A DNA stretch of 64,000 nt from Odiellus spinosus (lineage: Eukaryota > Arthropoda > Arachnida > Opiliones > Phalangiidae), in the NCBI GenBank assembly GCA_963920705.1, contig OY987225.1:16819492-16883491 (forward strand), in the 5' to 3' direction. The notes beneath the pieces were generated by a model. It did no database searches, was not told where the DNA came from, and saw only the letters and a program-made list of their open reading frames with translations. A program made the translations under genes and the position numbers. Of this stretch, positions 24,048 to 37,699 are shown in pieces. Numbering within the stretch: position 1 is the stretch's first letter; each line of letters starts with the position of its first letter.

Positions 24048-24119
24048 TGACCCGAACGTGACTCGAACACGCAGCCTTTTGATCAGTAGTCAAACGCGCT
24101 ACCGTTGCACCATCGGGCC
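24048..24119 (-). tRNA. tRNA-like with ACU anticodon
   Basis: 707 bp from the ACU copy at 23341 and identical in the tRNA body; the flanks differ (CATGGGATGTC). Confidence 0.55.
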
Positions 24120-25238
24120 ATGGGATGTCAGCTCCCTTACATGTAGTTCACATTTATTACTAAAAAATCTAAAAGTACTAATTTTTGAAATAAAAGTCAC
24201 CCTAACGTGATTCGAATACGCAAATTTTTATACCGGAGTAAAACGCGCTACCATAGAGCCTTCATGCCACAAGGCATCAGCTTCCTTACATGTAGTACGT
24301 ATTTATTACCTAAAAATCGAAAAGTACTTTTTCGAAAATAAAAGTGACCCGAACGTGATTCGAAAACGTAGCCTTTTGATCTGGAACCAAACGCGCTATC
24401 ATAGCGCTATCGGGCCATGGGGTGCCTACTCCCTTACATGTAGTTCACATTTATTACCAAAAAATCGAAAAGTACTACTTTTTGAAATAAAAGTGACCCG
24501 AACGTGATTCGAACACGCAGCCTTTTGATCTGGAGTCATACGCGCTACCATTGCGCCAACGGGCCATGGGGTGTCAGCTACCTTACATGTAGTTCATATT
24601 TATTACTAAAAAATCGAAAAGTACTACTTTTTCGAAAATAAAAGTGACCCGAACGTGATTCGTACACGCAGCCTTTTGATCTGGAGTCAAACGCGCTACC
24701 ATTGCGCCATCAGGCCATGGGGTGTCTGCTCCCTTACATGTAGTTCAGATTTATAACTAAAAAAACGAAAAGTACTAATTTTTGAAATAAAAGTCATCCG
24801 AACGTGATTCGAAAACGCAACCTTTTAATACGGAGTACAACGCACTACCATTGCGCCATCATGCCACAAAGTATTAGCTTCCTTACATGTAGTACGCATT
24901 TATTACCTAAAAATCGAAAAGTACTTTTTCGAAAATAAAAGTGACCCGAACGTGATTCGAAAACGTAGCCTTTTGATCTGGAGCCAAACGCGCTATCATA
25001 GCGCCATCGGGCCATGGGGTGCCTACTCTCTTACATGTAGTTCACATTTATTACCAAAAAATCGAAAAGTACTACTTTTTGAAATAAAAGTCACCCGAAC
25101 GTGATTCGAAAACGCAACCTTTTAATCTGGAGTACTACGCGCTACAATAGAGCTTTCATGCCACAAGGTATTAGGTTCCTTACATGCAGTTCCCATTTAT
25201 TACCTAAAAATCGAAAAGTACTTTTTCGAAAATAAAAG

Positions 25239-25310
25239 TGACCCGAACGTGATTCGAACACGCAGCCTTTTGATCTGGAGTCAAACGCGCTACCATTGCG
25301 CCATCGGGCC
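25239..25310 (-). tRNA. tRNA-Trp(CCA) intact copy
   Basis: Complete cloverleaf with T4; third copy of the lineage at 9470 and 15253. Confidence 0.75.
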
Positions 25311-25389
25311 ATGTGGTGTCTGCTCCCTTACATGTAGTTCACATTTATTACTAAAAAATCGAAAAGTACTACTTTTTCGAAAATTAAAG

Positions 25390-25461
25390 TGACCCGAACG
25401 TGATTCGAACACGCAGCCTTTTGATCTGGAGTCAAACGCGCTACCATTGCGCCATCGGGCC
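25390..25461 (-). tRNA. tRNA-Trp(CCA) intact copy, altered terminator
   Basis: Complete cloverleaf with CTTTAATTTT flank; third copy of the lineage at 9621. Confidence 0.72.
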
Positions 25462-26578
25462 ATGAGGTGTCTGGTCCCTTACATGTAGTTCAGATTTATT
25501 ACTAAAAATCTAAAGCCTTCATTTTTGAAATAAAAGTCACCCGAACTTGATTCGAAAACTAAACCTTTCAATCTGGAGTTTAACGAGCTACCATAGAGCC
25601 TTCATGCCACAAGGTATTAGCTTCCTTACATGTAGTACGCATTTATTACCTAAAAATCGAAAAGTACTTTTTCGAAAATAAAAGTGACCCGAACGTGATT
25701 CGATAACGTAGCCTTTTGATCTGGAACCAAACGCCCTATCATAGCGCTATCGGGCCATGGGATGCCTACTGCCTTACATGTAGTTCACATTTATTACCAA
25801 AAAATCGAAAAGTACTACTTTTTGAAATAAAAGTGACCCGAACGTGATTCGTACACGCAGCCTTTTGATCTGGAGTCAAACGCGCTACCATTGCGCCATC
25901 GGGCCATGGGGTGTCAGCTACCTTACATGTAGTTCATATTTATTACTAAAAAATCGAAAAGTACTACTTTTTCGAAAATAAAAGTGACCCGAACGTGATT
26001 CGTACACGCAGCCTTTTGATCTGGAGTCAAACGCGCTACCATTGCGCCATCAGGCCATGGGGTGTCTGCTCCCTTACATGTAGTTCAGATTTAAAACTAA
26101 AAAAACGAAAAGTACTAATTTTTGAAATAAAAGTCACCCGAACGTGATTCGAAAACGCAACCTTTTAATACGGAGTACAACGCGCTACCATTGCGCCATC
26201 ATGCCACAAAGTATTAGCTTCCTTACATGTAGTACGCATTTATTACCTAAAAATCGAAAAGTACTTTTTCGAAAATAAAAGTGACCCGAACGTGATTCGA
26301 AAACGTAGCCTTTTGATCTGGAGCCAAACGCGCTATCATAGCGCCATCGGGCCATGGAGTGCCTACTCTCTTACATGTAGTTCACATTTATTACCAAAAA
26401 ATCGAAAAGTACTACTTTTTGAAATAAAAGTCACCCGAACGTGATTCGAAAACGCAACCTTTTAATCTGGAGTACTACGCGCTACAATAGAGCTTTCATG
26501 CCACAAGGTATTAGGTTCCTTACATGCAGTACCCATTTATTACCTAAAAATCGAAAAGTACTTTTTCGAAAATAAAAG

Positions 26579-26650
26579 TGACCCGAACGTGATTCGAACA
26601 CGCAGCCTTTTGATCTGGAGTCAAACGCGCTACCATTGCGCCATCGGGCC
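26579..26650 (-). tRNA. tRNA-Trp(CCA) intact copy
   Basis: Complete cloverleaf with T4. It lies inside the six-unit expansion, so it has no counterpart in the 8427-19992 blocks. Twin at 61421. Confidence 0.75.
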
Positions 26651-26727
26651 ATGGGGTGTCTGCTCCCTTACATGTAGTTCACATTTATTACCAAAAAATC
26701 GAAAAGTACTACTTTTTGAAATAAAAG

Positions 26728-26799
26728 TGACCCGAACGTGATTCGAACACGCAGCCTTTTGATCTGGAGTCAAACGCGCTACCATTGCGCCATCGGGCC
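26728..26799 (-). tRNA. tRNA-Trp(CCA) intact copy
   Basis: Complete cloverleaf with T4; second intact gene of the six-unit expansion, 149 bp from the first. Twin at 61570. Confidence 0.75.
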
Positions 26800-27324
26800 A
26801 TGGGGTGTCAGCTACCTTACATGTAGTTCATATTTATTACTAAAAAATCGAAAAGTACTACTTTTTCGAAAATAAAAGTGACCCGAACGTGATTTGTACA
26901 CGCAGCCTTTTGATCTGGAGTCAAACGCGCTACCATTGCGCCATCAGGCCATGGGGTGTCTGCTCCCTTACATGTAGTTCAGATTTAAAACTAAAAAAAC
27001 GAAAAGTACTAATTTTTGAAATAAAAGTCACCCGAACGTGATTCGAAAACGCAACCTTTTAATACGGAGTACAACGCGCTACCATTGCGCCATCATGCCA
27101 CAAAGTATTAGCTTCCTTACATGTAGTACGCATTTATTACCTAAAAATCGAAAAGTATTTTTTCGAAAATAAAAGTGACCCGAACGTGATTCGAAAACGT
27201 AGCCTTTTGATCTGGAGCCAAACGCGCTATCATAGCGCTATCGGGCCATGGGGTGACTACTGCCTTACATGTAGTTCACATTTATTACCAAAAAATCGAA
27301 AAGTACTACTTTTTGAAATAAAAG

Positions 27325-27396
27325 TGACCCGAACGTGATTCGAACACGCAGCCTTTTGATCTGGAGTCAAACGCGCTACCATTGCGCCATCGGGCC
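27325..27396 (-). tRNA. tRNA-Trp(CCA) intact copy
   Basis: Complete cloverleaf with T4. Its counterparts in the two 5783-bp blocks (about 10661 and 16444) carry AGTCACAAGCGC and are broken in the anticodon stem, so this is the unbroken allele. Confidence 0.75.
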
Positions 27397-27918
27397 ATGG
27401 GGTGTCAGCTACCTTACATGTAGTTGATATTTATTACTAAAAAATCGAAAAGTACTACTTTTTCGAAAATAAAAGTGACCCGAACGTGATTCGTACACGC
27501 AGCCTTTTGATCTGGAGTCAAACGCGCTACCATTGCGCCATCGGGCCATGAGGTGTCTGGTCCCTTACATGTAGTTCAGATTTATTACTAAAAATCTAAA
27601 GCCTTCATTTTGAAATAAAAGTCACCCGAACTTGATTCGAAAACTAAACCTTTCAATCTGGAGTTTAACGAGCTACCATAGAGCCTTCATGCCACAAGGT
27701 ATTAGCTTCCTTACATGTAGTACGCATTTATTACCTAAAAATCGAAAAGTACTTTTTCGAAAATAAAAGTGACCCGAACGTGATTCGAAAACGTAGCCTT
27801 TTGATCTGGAACCAAACGCCCTATCATAGCGCTATCGGGCCATGGGGTGCCTACTGCCTTACATGTAGTTCACATTTATTACCAAAAAATCGAAAAGTAC
27901 TACTTTTTGAAATAAAAG

Positions 27919-27990
27919 TGACCCGAACGTGATTCGAACACGCAGCCTTTTGATCTGAAGTCAAACGCGCTACCATTGCGCCATCGGGCC
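27919..27990 (-). tRNA. tRNA-Trp-like with UCA anticodon (UGA-reading)
   Basis: Loop CTTCAGA, otherwise intact with T4; third copy of the 11255 lineage. Confidence 0.7.
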
Positions 27991-30900
27991 ATGGGGTGTC
28001 AGCTACCTTACATGTAGTTCATATTTATTACTAAAAAATCGAAAAATACTACTTTTTCGAAAATAAAAGTGACCCGAACGTGATTCGTACACGCAGCCTT
28101 TTGATCTGGAGTCAAACACGCTACCATTGCGCCATCAGGCCATAGGGTGTCTGCTCCCTTACATGTAGTTCAGATTTATAACTAAAAAAACGAAAAGTAC
28201 TAATTTTTGAAATAAAAGTCACCCGAACGTGATTCGAAAACGCAACCTTTTAATACGGAGTACAACGCGCTACCATTGCGCCATCATACCACAAAGTATT
28301 AGCTTCCTTAGATGTAGTACGCATTTATTACCTAAAAATCGAAAAGTACTTTTTCGAAAATAAAAGTGACCCGAACGTGATTCGAAAACGTAGCCTTTGG
28401 ATCTGGAATCAAACGCGCTACCATAGCGCCATCGAGCCGTGGGGTGCCTACTCTCTTACATGTAGTTCACATTTATTACCAAAAAATCGAAAAGTACTAC
28501 TTTTTGAAATAAAAGTCACCCGAACGTGATTCGAAAACGCAACCTTTTAATCTGGAGTACTACGCGCTACAATAGAGCTTTCATGCCACAAGGTATTAGC
28601 TTCCTTACATGTAGTACGCATTTATTACCTAAAAATCGAAAAGTACTTTTTCGAAAATAAAAGTGACCCGAACGTGATTCGAACACGCAGCCTTTTGATC
28701 TGGAGTCAAACGCGCTACCATTGCGAAATCGGGCCATGGGGTGTCCGCTCCCTTACATGTGGTTCACATTTATTACTAAAAAAACGAAAAGTACTACTTT
28801 TTCGAAAATAAAAGTGACCCGAACGTGATTCGAACACGCAGCCTTTTGATCTGGAGTCAAACGCGCTACCATTGCGCCAAGGGGCCATGGGGTGTCTGTT
28901 CCCTTGCATGTAGTTCACATTTATTACTAAAAAATCGAAAAGTACTACTTTTTCGAAAATAAAAGTGACCCGAGCGTGATTCGAACACGCAGCCTCATGA
29001 TCTGGAGTCAAACGCGCTACTATTGCGCCATCGGGTGTCTGCTCCCTTACATGTAGTTCAGATTTATAACTAAAAAAACGAAAAGTACTAATTTTTGAAA
29101 TAAAAGTCACCCGAACGTGATTCGAAAACGCAACCTTTTAATACGGAGTACCACGCGCTACCATTGCGCCATCATGCCACAAAGTATTAGCTTCCTTACA
29201 TGTAGTACGCATTTATTACCTAAAAATAGAAAAGTACTTTTTCGAAAATAAAAGTGACCCGAACGTGATTCAAAAACGTAGCCTTTTGATCTGGAGCCAA
29301 ACGCGCTATCATAGCGCCATCGGGCCATGGTGTGCCTACTCCCTTACATGTAGTTCACATTTATTACCAAAAATCGAAAAGTACTACTTTTTGAAATAAA
29401 AATCACCCGAACGTGATTCGAAAACTTTACCTTTTAATCTGGAGTACATCGCGCTACCATAGAGCCTTCATGCCACAAAGTATTAGCTTCCTTACGCATT
29501 TATTACCTAAAAATCGAAAAGTACTTTTTCGAAAATAAAAGTGACGCGAACACGCAGCCTTTTGATCTGGAGTCAAACGCGCTACCATTGCGCCATCGGG
29601 CCATGGGGGGACCAGCTCCCTTACATGTAGTTCACATTTATTACTAAAAAAAAGAAAAGTACTACTTTTTCTAAAATAAAAGTGACCCGGACGTGATTCG
29701 AACACGCAGCCTTTTGATTTGGAGTCAAACGCGCTACTATTGCGCCAAGGGGCCATGGGGTATCTGCTCCCTTACATGTAGTTCAGATTTATTACTAAAA
29801 AATCGAAAAGTACTAATTTTTGAAATAAAGGTCACCCGAACGTGATTCGAAAACGCAACCTTTTAATCCGGAGTACAACGCGCTACCATTTAGCCTTCAT
29901 GCCACAAGTTATTACCTTCCTTACATGTAGTACGCATTTATTATATAAAATCAAAAAGTACTTTTTCTAAAATAAAAGTGACCCGAACGTGATTAGAACA
30001 CGCAGCCTTTTGATCTGGAGTCAAACGCGCTACCATTGCGCCATCTGGCCATGGAGTGTCTGTCCCTTACATGTAGTTCACATTTATTACTAAAAATTCG
30101 AAAAGTACTACTTTTTCGAAAATAAAAGTGACCCGAACGTGATTCGAACACGCAGCCTTTTGATCTGGAGTCAAACGCGCTACCATTGCGCCATCGAGCC
30201 ATGGGGTATCTGCTCCCTTACATGTAGTTCAGATTTATTACTAAAAAATCGAAAAGTACTACTTTTTCGAAAATAAAAGTGACCCGGACGTGATTCGAAA
30301 ACGCAACCTTTTAAACCGGAGTACAACGCTCTACCATTGAGCCTTCATGCCATAAGTTATTACCTTCCTTACATGTAGTACGCATTTATTACCTAAAAAT
30401 CGAAAAGTACTTTTTCGAAAATAAAAGTGACCCGAACGTTATTCGAACACGCAGCCTTTTGATCTGGAGTCAAACGCGCTATCATTGCGCCATCGAGCCA
30501 TGGGGTATCTGCTCCCTTACATGTAGTTCAGATTTATTACTAAAAAATCGAAAAGTACTAATTTTTGAAATAAAAGTCACCCGAACGTATTTCGAAAACG
30601 CAACCTTTTAATCCGGAGTACAACGCGCTACCATAGAGCCTTCATGCCACAATGTATTAGCTTCCTTACATGTAGTACGCATTTATTACCTAAAAATCGA
30701 AAAGTACTTTTTCGAAAATAAAAGTGACCCGTACGTGATTCGAACACGCAGCCTTTTGATCTGGATTCAAACGCGCTACCATTGCGCCATCGGGCCTGGG
30801 GTGTCTGCTCCCTTACATGTAGTTCACATTTATTACTAAAAAATCGAAAAGTACTACTGTTTCGAAAATAAAAGTGACCCGAACGTGATTCGAACACGCA

Positions 30901-33900
30901 GCCTCTTGATCTGAAGTCAAACGCGCTACCATTGTGCCATCGAGCCATGGGGTAACTGCTGCCTTACATGTAGTTCAGATTTATTACTAAAAAATCGAAA
31001 AGTACTACTTTTTCGAAAATAAAAGTGACCCGAACGTGATTCGAAAACGCAACCCTTTAATCCGGAGTACAACGCGCTACCATTGAGCCTTCATGCCACA
31101 AGTTATTACCTTTCTTACATGTAGTACGCATTTATTACCTAAAAATCGAAAAGTACTTCTTCGAAAATAAAAGTGACCCGAACGTGATTCGAACACGCAG
31201 CCTTTTGATCTGGAGTCAAACGCGCAACCATTTCGCCATCGGATGTCTGCTCTTTTACCTGTAGTTCACATTTATTACTAAAAAATCGAAAAGTACTACT
31301 TTTTGAAATAAAAGTCACCCGAACATGATTCGAAAACGTAACCTTTTAATGCGGAGTACAACGCGCTACCATAGAGGCTTCATGCCACAAGATATCAGCT
31401 TCCTTACATGTAGTACGCATTTATTACCTAAATATCGAAAAGTACTTTTTCGAAAATAAAAGTGACCCGAACACGCAGCCTTTTGTTCTGGAGTCAAACG
31501 CGCTACCATTTCGCCATCGGGTGTCTGCTCCCTTACATGTAGTTCACATTTATTACTAAAAAATCGAAAAGTACTACTTTTTCGAAAATAAAAGTGACCA
31601 GAACGTGATTCGAAAACGCAACCTTTTAATCTGGAGTACAACACGCTAACATTGCGCCTTCGGGCCATGGGGTGTCTGCTCCCTTACATGTAGTTCAGAT
31701 TTATTACTAAAAAATCGAAAAGTACTAATTTTTGAAATAAAAGTCACCCGAACGTGATTCGAAAACGCAACCTTTTAAACCGGAGTACAACGCTCTACCA
31801 TTGAGCCTTCATGCCATAAGTTATTACCTTCCTTACATGTAGTACGCATTTATTACCTAAAAATCGAAAAGTACTTTTTCGAAAATAAAAGTGACCCGAA
31901 CGTTATTCGAACACGCAGCCTTTTGATCTGGAGTCAAACGCGCTATCATTGCGCCATCGAGCCATGGGGTATCTGCTCCCTTACATGTAGTTCAGATTTA
32001 TTACTAAAAAATCGAAAAGTACTAATTTTTGAAATAAAAGTCACCCGAACGTAATTCGAAAACGCAACCTTTTAATCCGGAGTACAACGCGCTACCATAG
32101 AGCCTTCATGCCACAATGTATTAGCTTCCTTACATGTAGTACGCATTTATTACCTAAAAATCGAAAAGTACTTTTTCGAAAATAAAAGTGACCCGTACGT
32201 GATTCGAACACGCAGCCTTTTGATCTGGATTCAAACGCGCTACCATTGCGCCATCGGGCCTGGGGTGTCTGCTCCCTTACATGTAGTTCACATTTATTAC
32301 TAAAAAATCGAAAAGTACTACTTTTTCGAAAATAAAAGTGACCCGAACGTGATTCGAAAACGCAACCCTTTAATCCGGAGTACAACGCGCTACCATTGAG
32401 CCTTCATGCCACAAGTTATTACCTTTCTTACATGTAGTACGCATTTATTACCTAAAAATCGAAAAGTACTTCTTCGAAAATAAAAGTGACCCGAACGTGA
32501 TTCGAACACGCAGCCTTTTGATCTGGAGTCAAACGCGCAACCATTTCGCCATCGGGTGTCTGCTCTTTTACCTGTAGTTCACATTTATTACTAAAAAATC
32601 GAAAAGTACTACTTTTTCGAAAATAAAAGTGACCCGAACGTGATTCGAAAACGCAACCTTTTAATCTGGAGTACAACACGCTACCATTGCGCCTTCGGGT
32701 CATGGGGTGTCTGCTCCCTTACATGTAGTTCAGATTTATTACTAAAAAATCGAAAAGTACTAATTTTTGAAATAAAAGTCACCCGAACGTGATTCGAAAA
32801 CGCAACCTTTTAATCCGGAGTACAACGCGCTACCATAGAGCCTTCATGCCACAAGGTATTTGCTTCCTTACATGTAGTACGCATTTATTACCTAAAAATC
32901 GAAAAGTACTTTTTCGAAAACAAAAGTGACCCGAACGTGATTCGAACACGCAGCCTTTTGATCTGGAGTCAAACGCGCTACCATTTCGCCATCGGGTGTC
33001 TGCTCCCTTACATGTAGTTCACATTTATTACTAAAAAATCGAAAAGTACTACTTTTTCGAAAATAAAAGTGACCCGAACGTGATTCGAAAACGCAACCTT
33101 TTAATCTGGAGTACAACACGCTACCATTGCGCCTTCGGGCCATGGGGTGTCTGCTCCGTTACATGTAGTTCACATTTATTACCAAAAAATCGAAAAGTAC
33201 TACTTTTTGAAATAAAAGTCACCCGAACGTGATTCGAAAACGCAACCTTTTAATCTGGAGTACAACGCGCTACCATTGAGCCTTCATGCCACAAGTTATT
33301 ACCTTCCTTACATGTAGTACGCATTTATTACCTAAAAATCGAAAAGTACTTTTTCGAAAACAAAAGTGACCCGAACGTGATTCGAACACGCAGCCTTTTG
33401 ATCTGGAGTCAAACGCGCTACCATTTCGCCATCGGGTGTCTGCTCCCTTACATGTAGTTCACATTTATTACTAAAAAATCGAAAAGTACTACTTTTTCGA
33501 AAATAAAAGTGACCCGAACAAATTCGAAAACGCAACCTTTTAATCTGGAGTACGCTACCATTGCGCCTTCGGGCCATGGGGTGTCTGCTCCCTTACATGT
33601 AGTTCACATTTATTACCAAAAAATCGAAAAGTACTACTTTTTGAAATAAAAGTCACCCGAACGTGATTCGAAAACGCAACCTTTTAATCTGGAGTACAAC
33701 GCGCTACCATTGAGCCTTCATAAAACAAGTTATTACCTTCCTTACATGTAGTACGCATTTATTACCTAAAAATCGAAAAGTACTTTTTCGAAAATAAAAG
33801 TGACATGAACGTGATTCGAAAACGCAGCCTTTTGATCTGGAGTCAAACGCGCTACCATTGCGCCATCGAGCCTGGGGTGTCTGCTCCCTTACATGTAGTT

Positions 33901-34220
33901 CACATTTATTACTAAAAATTCGAAAAGTACTACTTTTTCGAAAATAAAAGTGACCCGAACGTGATCCGAACACGCACCCACTTGATCTGGAGTCAAACGC
34001 GCTACCATTGCGCCATCGGGCTATTAGGAACGCGTTCCCTTTCATGTGGTACTCATTTATTATTTAAAAATCGAAGAGTACTACTTTTTGATATAAAAGT
34101 CACCCTAACGTGATTCGAAAACGAAGCATTTTAATCTGGAGTAAAACGTGCTTCAAGAGAATCTTCTGCCACAAGGTATCATTACTTAAACATGGAAAAG
34201 TACTTTTACGAAAATAGAAG

Positions 34221-34292
34221 TGACCCGAACGTGACTCGAACACGCAGCCTTTTGATCAGTAGTCAAACGCGCTACCGTTGCACCATCGGGCC
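34221..34292 (-). tRNA. tRNA-like with ACU anticodon
   Basis: Copy of the ACU unit at 23341 carried by the 10.9-kb duplication; the body is unchanged. Confidence 0.55.
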
Positions 34293-34657
34293 ATGGGGTG
34301 TCAGCTACCTTACATATAGTTCACATTTATTACTAAAAAATCTAAAAGTACTAATTTTTGAAATAAAAGTCACCCTAACGTGATTCGAAAACGCAACCTT
34401 TTAATCCGTAGTACAACGCGCTACCATAGAGCCTTCATGCAACAAGGTATTAGCTTCCTTACATGTAGTACGCATTTATTACCTAAAAATCGAAAAGTAC
34501 TTTTTCGAAAATGAAAGTGACCCGAACAACCAGCCTTTTGATCTGGAGTCAAACGCGCTACCATTGCGCCAACGGGCCATGTGGTGTGTGCTCCCTTACA
34601 TGTGGTTCACATTTACTACTAAAAAATCGAAAAATACTACTTTTTCGAAAATAAAAT

Positions 34658-34729
34658 TGACCCGAACGTGATTCGAACACGCAGATTTTTGATCTGGAGT
34701 CAAACGCGCTACCATTGCGCCATCGGGCC
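34658..34729 (-). tRNA. tRNA-Trp(CCA), variable-loop variant
   Basis: Copy of the 23778 variant (variable loop AATCT, T4 displaced); all stems intact. Confidence 0.65.
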
Positions 34730-34927
34730 ATAAGAATATTTTCCCTTTCATGTGGTACTCATTTATTATTTAAAAATCGAAGAGTACTACTTTTTGAAAT
34801 AAAATTCACCCTTACGTGACTCGATAACGAAGCATTTTAATCTGGAGTAAAACGCGCTTCAAGAGAATCTTCAAGCCACAAGCTATCATTACTTAAACAT
34901 GGAAAAGTACTTTTACGAAAATAGAAG

Positions 34928-34999
34928 TGACCCGAACGTGACTCGAACACGCAGCCTTTTGATCAGTAGTCAAACGCGCTACCGTTGCACCATCGGGCC
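34928..34999 (-). tRNA. tRNA-like with ACU anticodon
   Basis: Copy of the ACU unit at 24048. The 5' flank has changed from CATGGGATG to CATAGGATG. Confidence 0.55.
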
Positions 35000-36652
35000 A
35001 TAGGATGTCAGCTCCCTTACATGTAGTTCACATTTATTACTAAAAAATCTAAAAGTACTAATTTTTGAAATAAAAGTCACCCTAACGTGATTCGAATACG
35101 CAAATTTTTATACCGGAGTAAAACGCGCTACCATAGAGCCTTCATGCCACAAGGCATCAGCTTCCTTACATGTAGTACGTATTTATTACCTAAAAATCGA
35201 AAAGTACTTTTTCGAAAATAAAAGTGACCCGAACGTGATTCGAAAACGTAGCCTTTTGATCTGGAGCCAAACGCGCTATCATACCGCCATCGGGCCATGG
35301 TGTGCCTACTCCCTTACATGTAGTTCACATTTATTACCAAAAAATCGAAAAGCATTACCATACAGCCCTCAACCCACAAGGTATTAACTTCCTTACATGT
35401 AGTACGCATTTATTACCTAAAAATCGAAAAGTACTTTTTCGAAAATAAAAGTGACCCGAACGTGATTCGATCACGCAGCCTTTTGATCTGGAGTCAAACG
35501 CGCTACCATAGCGCCATCGGGCCATGGGGTCTCAGTTACCTTACATGTAGTTCAATATTTATTACTAAAAAGTCGAAAAGTACTACTTTTTCGAAAATAA
35601 AAGTGACCCGAACGTGATGCGAACACGCAGCCTTTTGATCTGGAGTCAAATGCGCTACCATTGCGCCATCGGGCCATGTGATGTGTGCTCCCTTACATGT
35701 AGTTCACATTTATTACTAAAAAATCGAAAAGTACTACTTTTTCGAAAATAAAAGACACCCGAACGTGATTCGAACACGCAGCCTTTTGATCTGGAGTCAA
35801 ACGCGCTACCATAGCGCCATCGGGCCATGGGGTGTCAGTTACCTTACATGTAGTTCAATAATTATTACTAAAAAATCGAAAAGTACTACTTTTTCGAAAA
35901 TAAAAGTGACCCGAACGTGATTCATACACGCAGCCTTTAGATCTGGAGTCAAACGCGCTACCATTGCGCCATCGGGCCATAGGGTGTCAGCTCCCTTACA
36001 TGTAGTTCAGATTTATAACTAAAAAAACGAAAAGTACTAATTTTTGAAATAAAAGTCACCCGAACGTGATTCGAAAACGCAACCTTTTAATACGGAGTAC
36101 AACGCACTACCATTGCGCCATCATGCCACAAAGTATTAGCTTCCATACATGTAGTACGCATTTATTACCTAAAAATCGAAAAGTACTTTTTCGAAAATAA
36201 AAGTGACCCGAACGTGATTCGAAAACGTAGCGTTTTGATCTGGAGCCAAACGCGCTATCATAGCGCCATCGGGCCATAGGGTGCCTACCCTCTTACATGT
36301 AGTTCACATTTATTACCAAAAAATCGCAAAGTACTACTTTTTGAAATAAAAGTCACCCGAACGTGATTCGAAAACGCAACCTTTAAATCTGGAGTACTAC
36401 GCGCTGCAATAGAGCTTTCATGCCACAAGGTATTAGGTTCCTTACATGCAGTACGCATTTATTATCTTAAAAATCGAAAAGTACTTTTTCGAAAATAAAA
36501 GTGACCCGAACGTGATTCGAACACGCAGCCTTATGATCTGGAGTCAAACGCGCTACCATTGCGCCATCGGGCCATGGGGTGTCTGCTCCCTTACATGTAG
36601 TTCACATTTATTACTAAAAAATCGAAAAGTACTACTTTTTCGAAAATAAAAG

Positions 36653-36724
36653 TGACCCGAACGTGATTCGAACACGCAGCCTTTTGATCTGGAGTCAAAC
36701 GCGCTACCATTGCGCCATCGGGCC
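36653..36724 (-). tRNA. tRNA-Trp(CCA) intact copy
   Basis: Complete cloverleaf with T4. The unit to its left has CCTTATGATC, which breaks the anticodon stem. This is the only fully canonical copy in the heterogeneous 35-41 kb part. Confidence 0.75.
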
Positions 36725-37246
36725 ATGAGGTGTCTGCTCCCTTACATGTAGTTCAGATTTATTACTAAAAAATCTAAAGCCTTCATTTTGAAATAAAAGT
36801 CACCCGAACTTGATCCGAAAACTAAACCTTTCAATCTGGAGTTTAACGAGCTACCACAGAGCCTTCATGCCACAAGGTATTAGCTTCCTTACATGTAGTA
36901 CGCATTTATTACCTAAAAATCGAAAAGACTTTTTCGAAAATGAAAGTGACCCGAACGTGATTCGAAAACGTAGCCTTTTGATCAGGAACCAAACGCGCTA
37001 TCATAGCGCTATCGGGCTATGGAGTGCCTACTCCCTTACATGTAGTTCACATTTATTACAAAAAAATCGAAAAGTACTACTTTTTGAAATAAAAGTGACC
37101 CGAACGTGATTCGAACACGCAGCCTTTTGATCTGGAGTCAAACGCGCTACTGTTGCGCCAACGGGCCATGGGTTGTCAACTCCCTTACAAAAATTTCACA
37201 TTTATTAATAAAAAATCGAAAAGTACTACTTTTTCGAAAATAAAAG

Positions 37247-37318
37247 TGACCCGAACGTGATTCGAACACGCAGCCTTTTGATGTGGAGTCAAACGCGCTA
37301 CCATTGCGCCATCGGGCC
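37247..37318 (-). tRNA. tRNA-Trp(CCA), position-37 variant
   Basis: All stems intact and anticodon CCA, but the loop reads CTCCACA: the purine 3' of the anticodon is C. Position 37 is nearly always a purine in working tRNAs, so decoding would be poor. Confidence 0.6.
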
Positions 37319-37699
37319 ATGGGGTGTGTGCTCCCTTACATGTAGTTCACATTTATTACTAAAAAATCGAAAAGAACTACTTTTTCGAAAATAAAAGTGA
37401 CCCGAACACGCAGCCTTTTGATCCGGAGTCAAACGCGCTACTGTTGCGCCAACGGGCCATGGGTTGTCAACTCCCTTACATAAAGTTCACATTTATTAAT
37501 AAAAAATCGAAAAGTACTACTTTTTCGAAAATAAAAGTGACTCGAACGTGACTCGAACACGCAGCCTTTTGATCTGGAGTCAAACGCGCTACCGTTGCGC
37601 CATCGGGCCTTGGTTTGTCAGATCCCTTACATGTAGTTCACATTTATTACTAAAAAATCTAAAAGTACTAATTTTTGAAATAAAAGTCACCCTAACGTG

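Larger units (their letters stand above)
14358..24343. repeat. About 10-kb higher-order block, copy 1
   Basis: This block, made of most of the second 5783-bp copy plus about 4.35 kb of further units, is repeated at 24344-35223. The offset is 9986 bp at the start and 10881 bp later, because the downstream copy gained 895 bp. It ends with a unit whose CGTATTTATTACC spacer is found again at 35180. Confidence 0.85.
26202..27096. repeat. 895-bp six-unit internal expansion
   Basis: Offsets between this copy and 8427-14209 jump from 15769 to 16664, so 895 bp (six units) were added here. The CATGCCACAAAGTATTAGC unit occurs at both ends, once followed by AAAGTACTTTTTCG and once by AAAGTATTTTTTCG. The exact breakpoints lie within the repeat and are ambiguous. 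Confidence 0.75.
24344..35223. repeat. About 10.9-kb higher-order block, copy 2
   Basis: Tandem copy of 14358-24343 with an extra six-unit expansion near 26.2-27.1 kb and scattered single-base differences. For example, the 131-residue tRNA-shadow ORF at 28715-29110 differs at three residues from its 17834-18229 counterpart. Offsets of 10880-10881 bp hold to about 35.1 kb. Confidence 0.85.
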
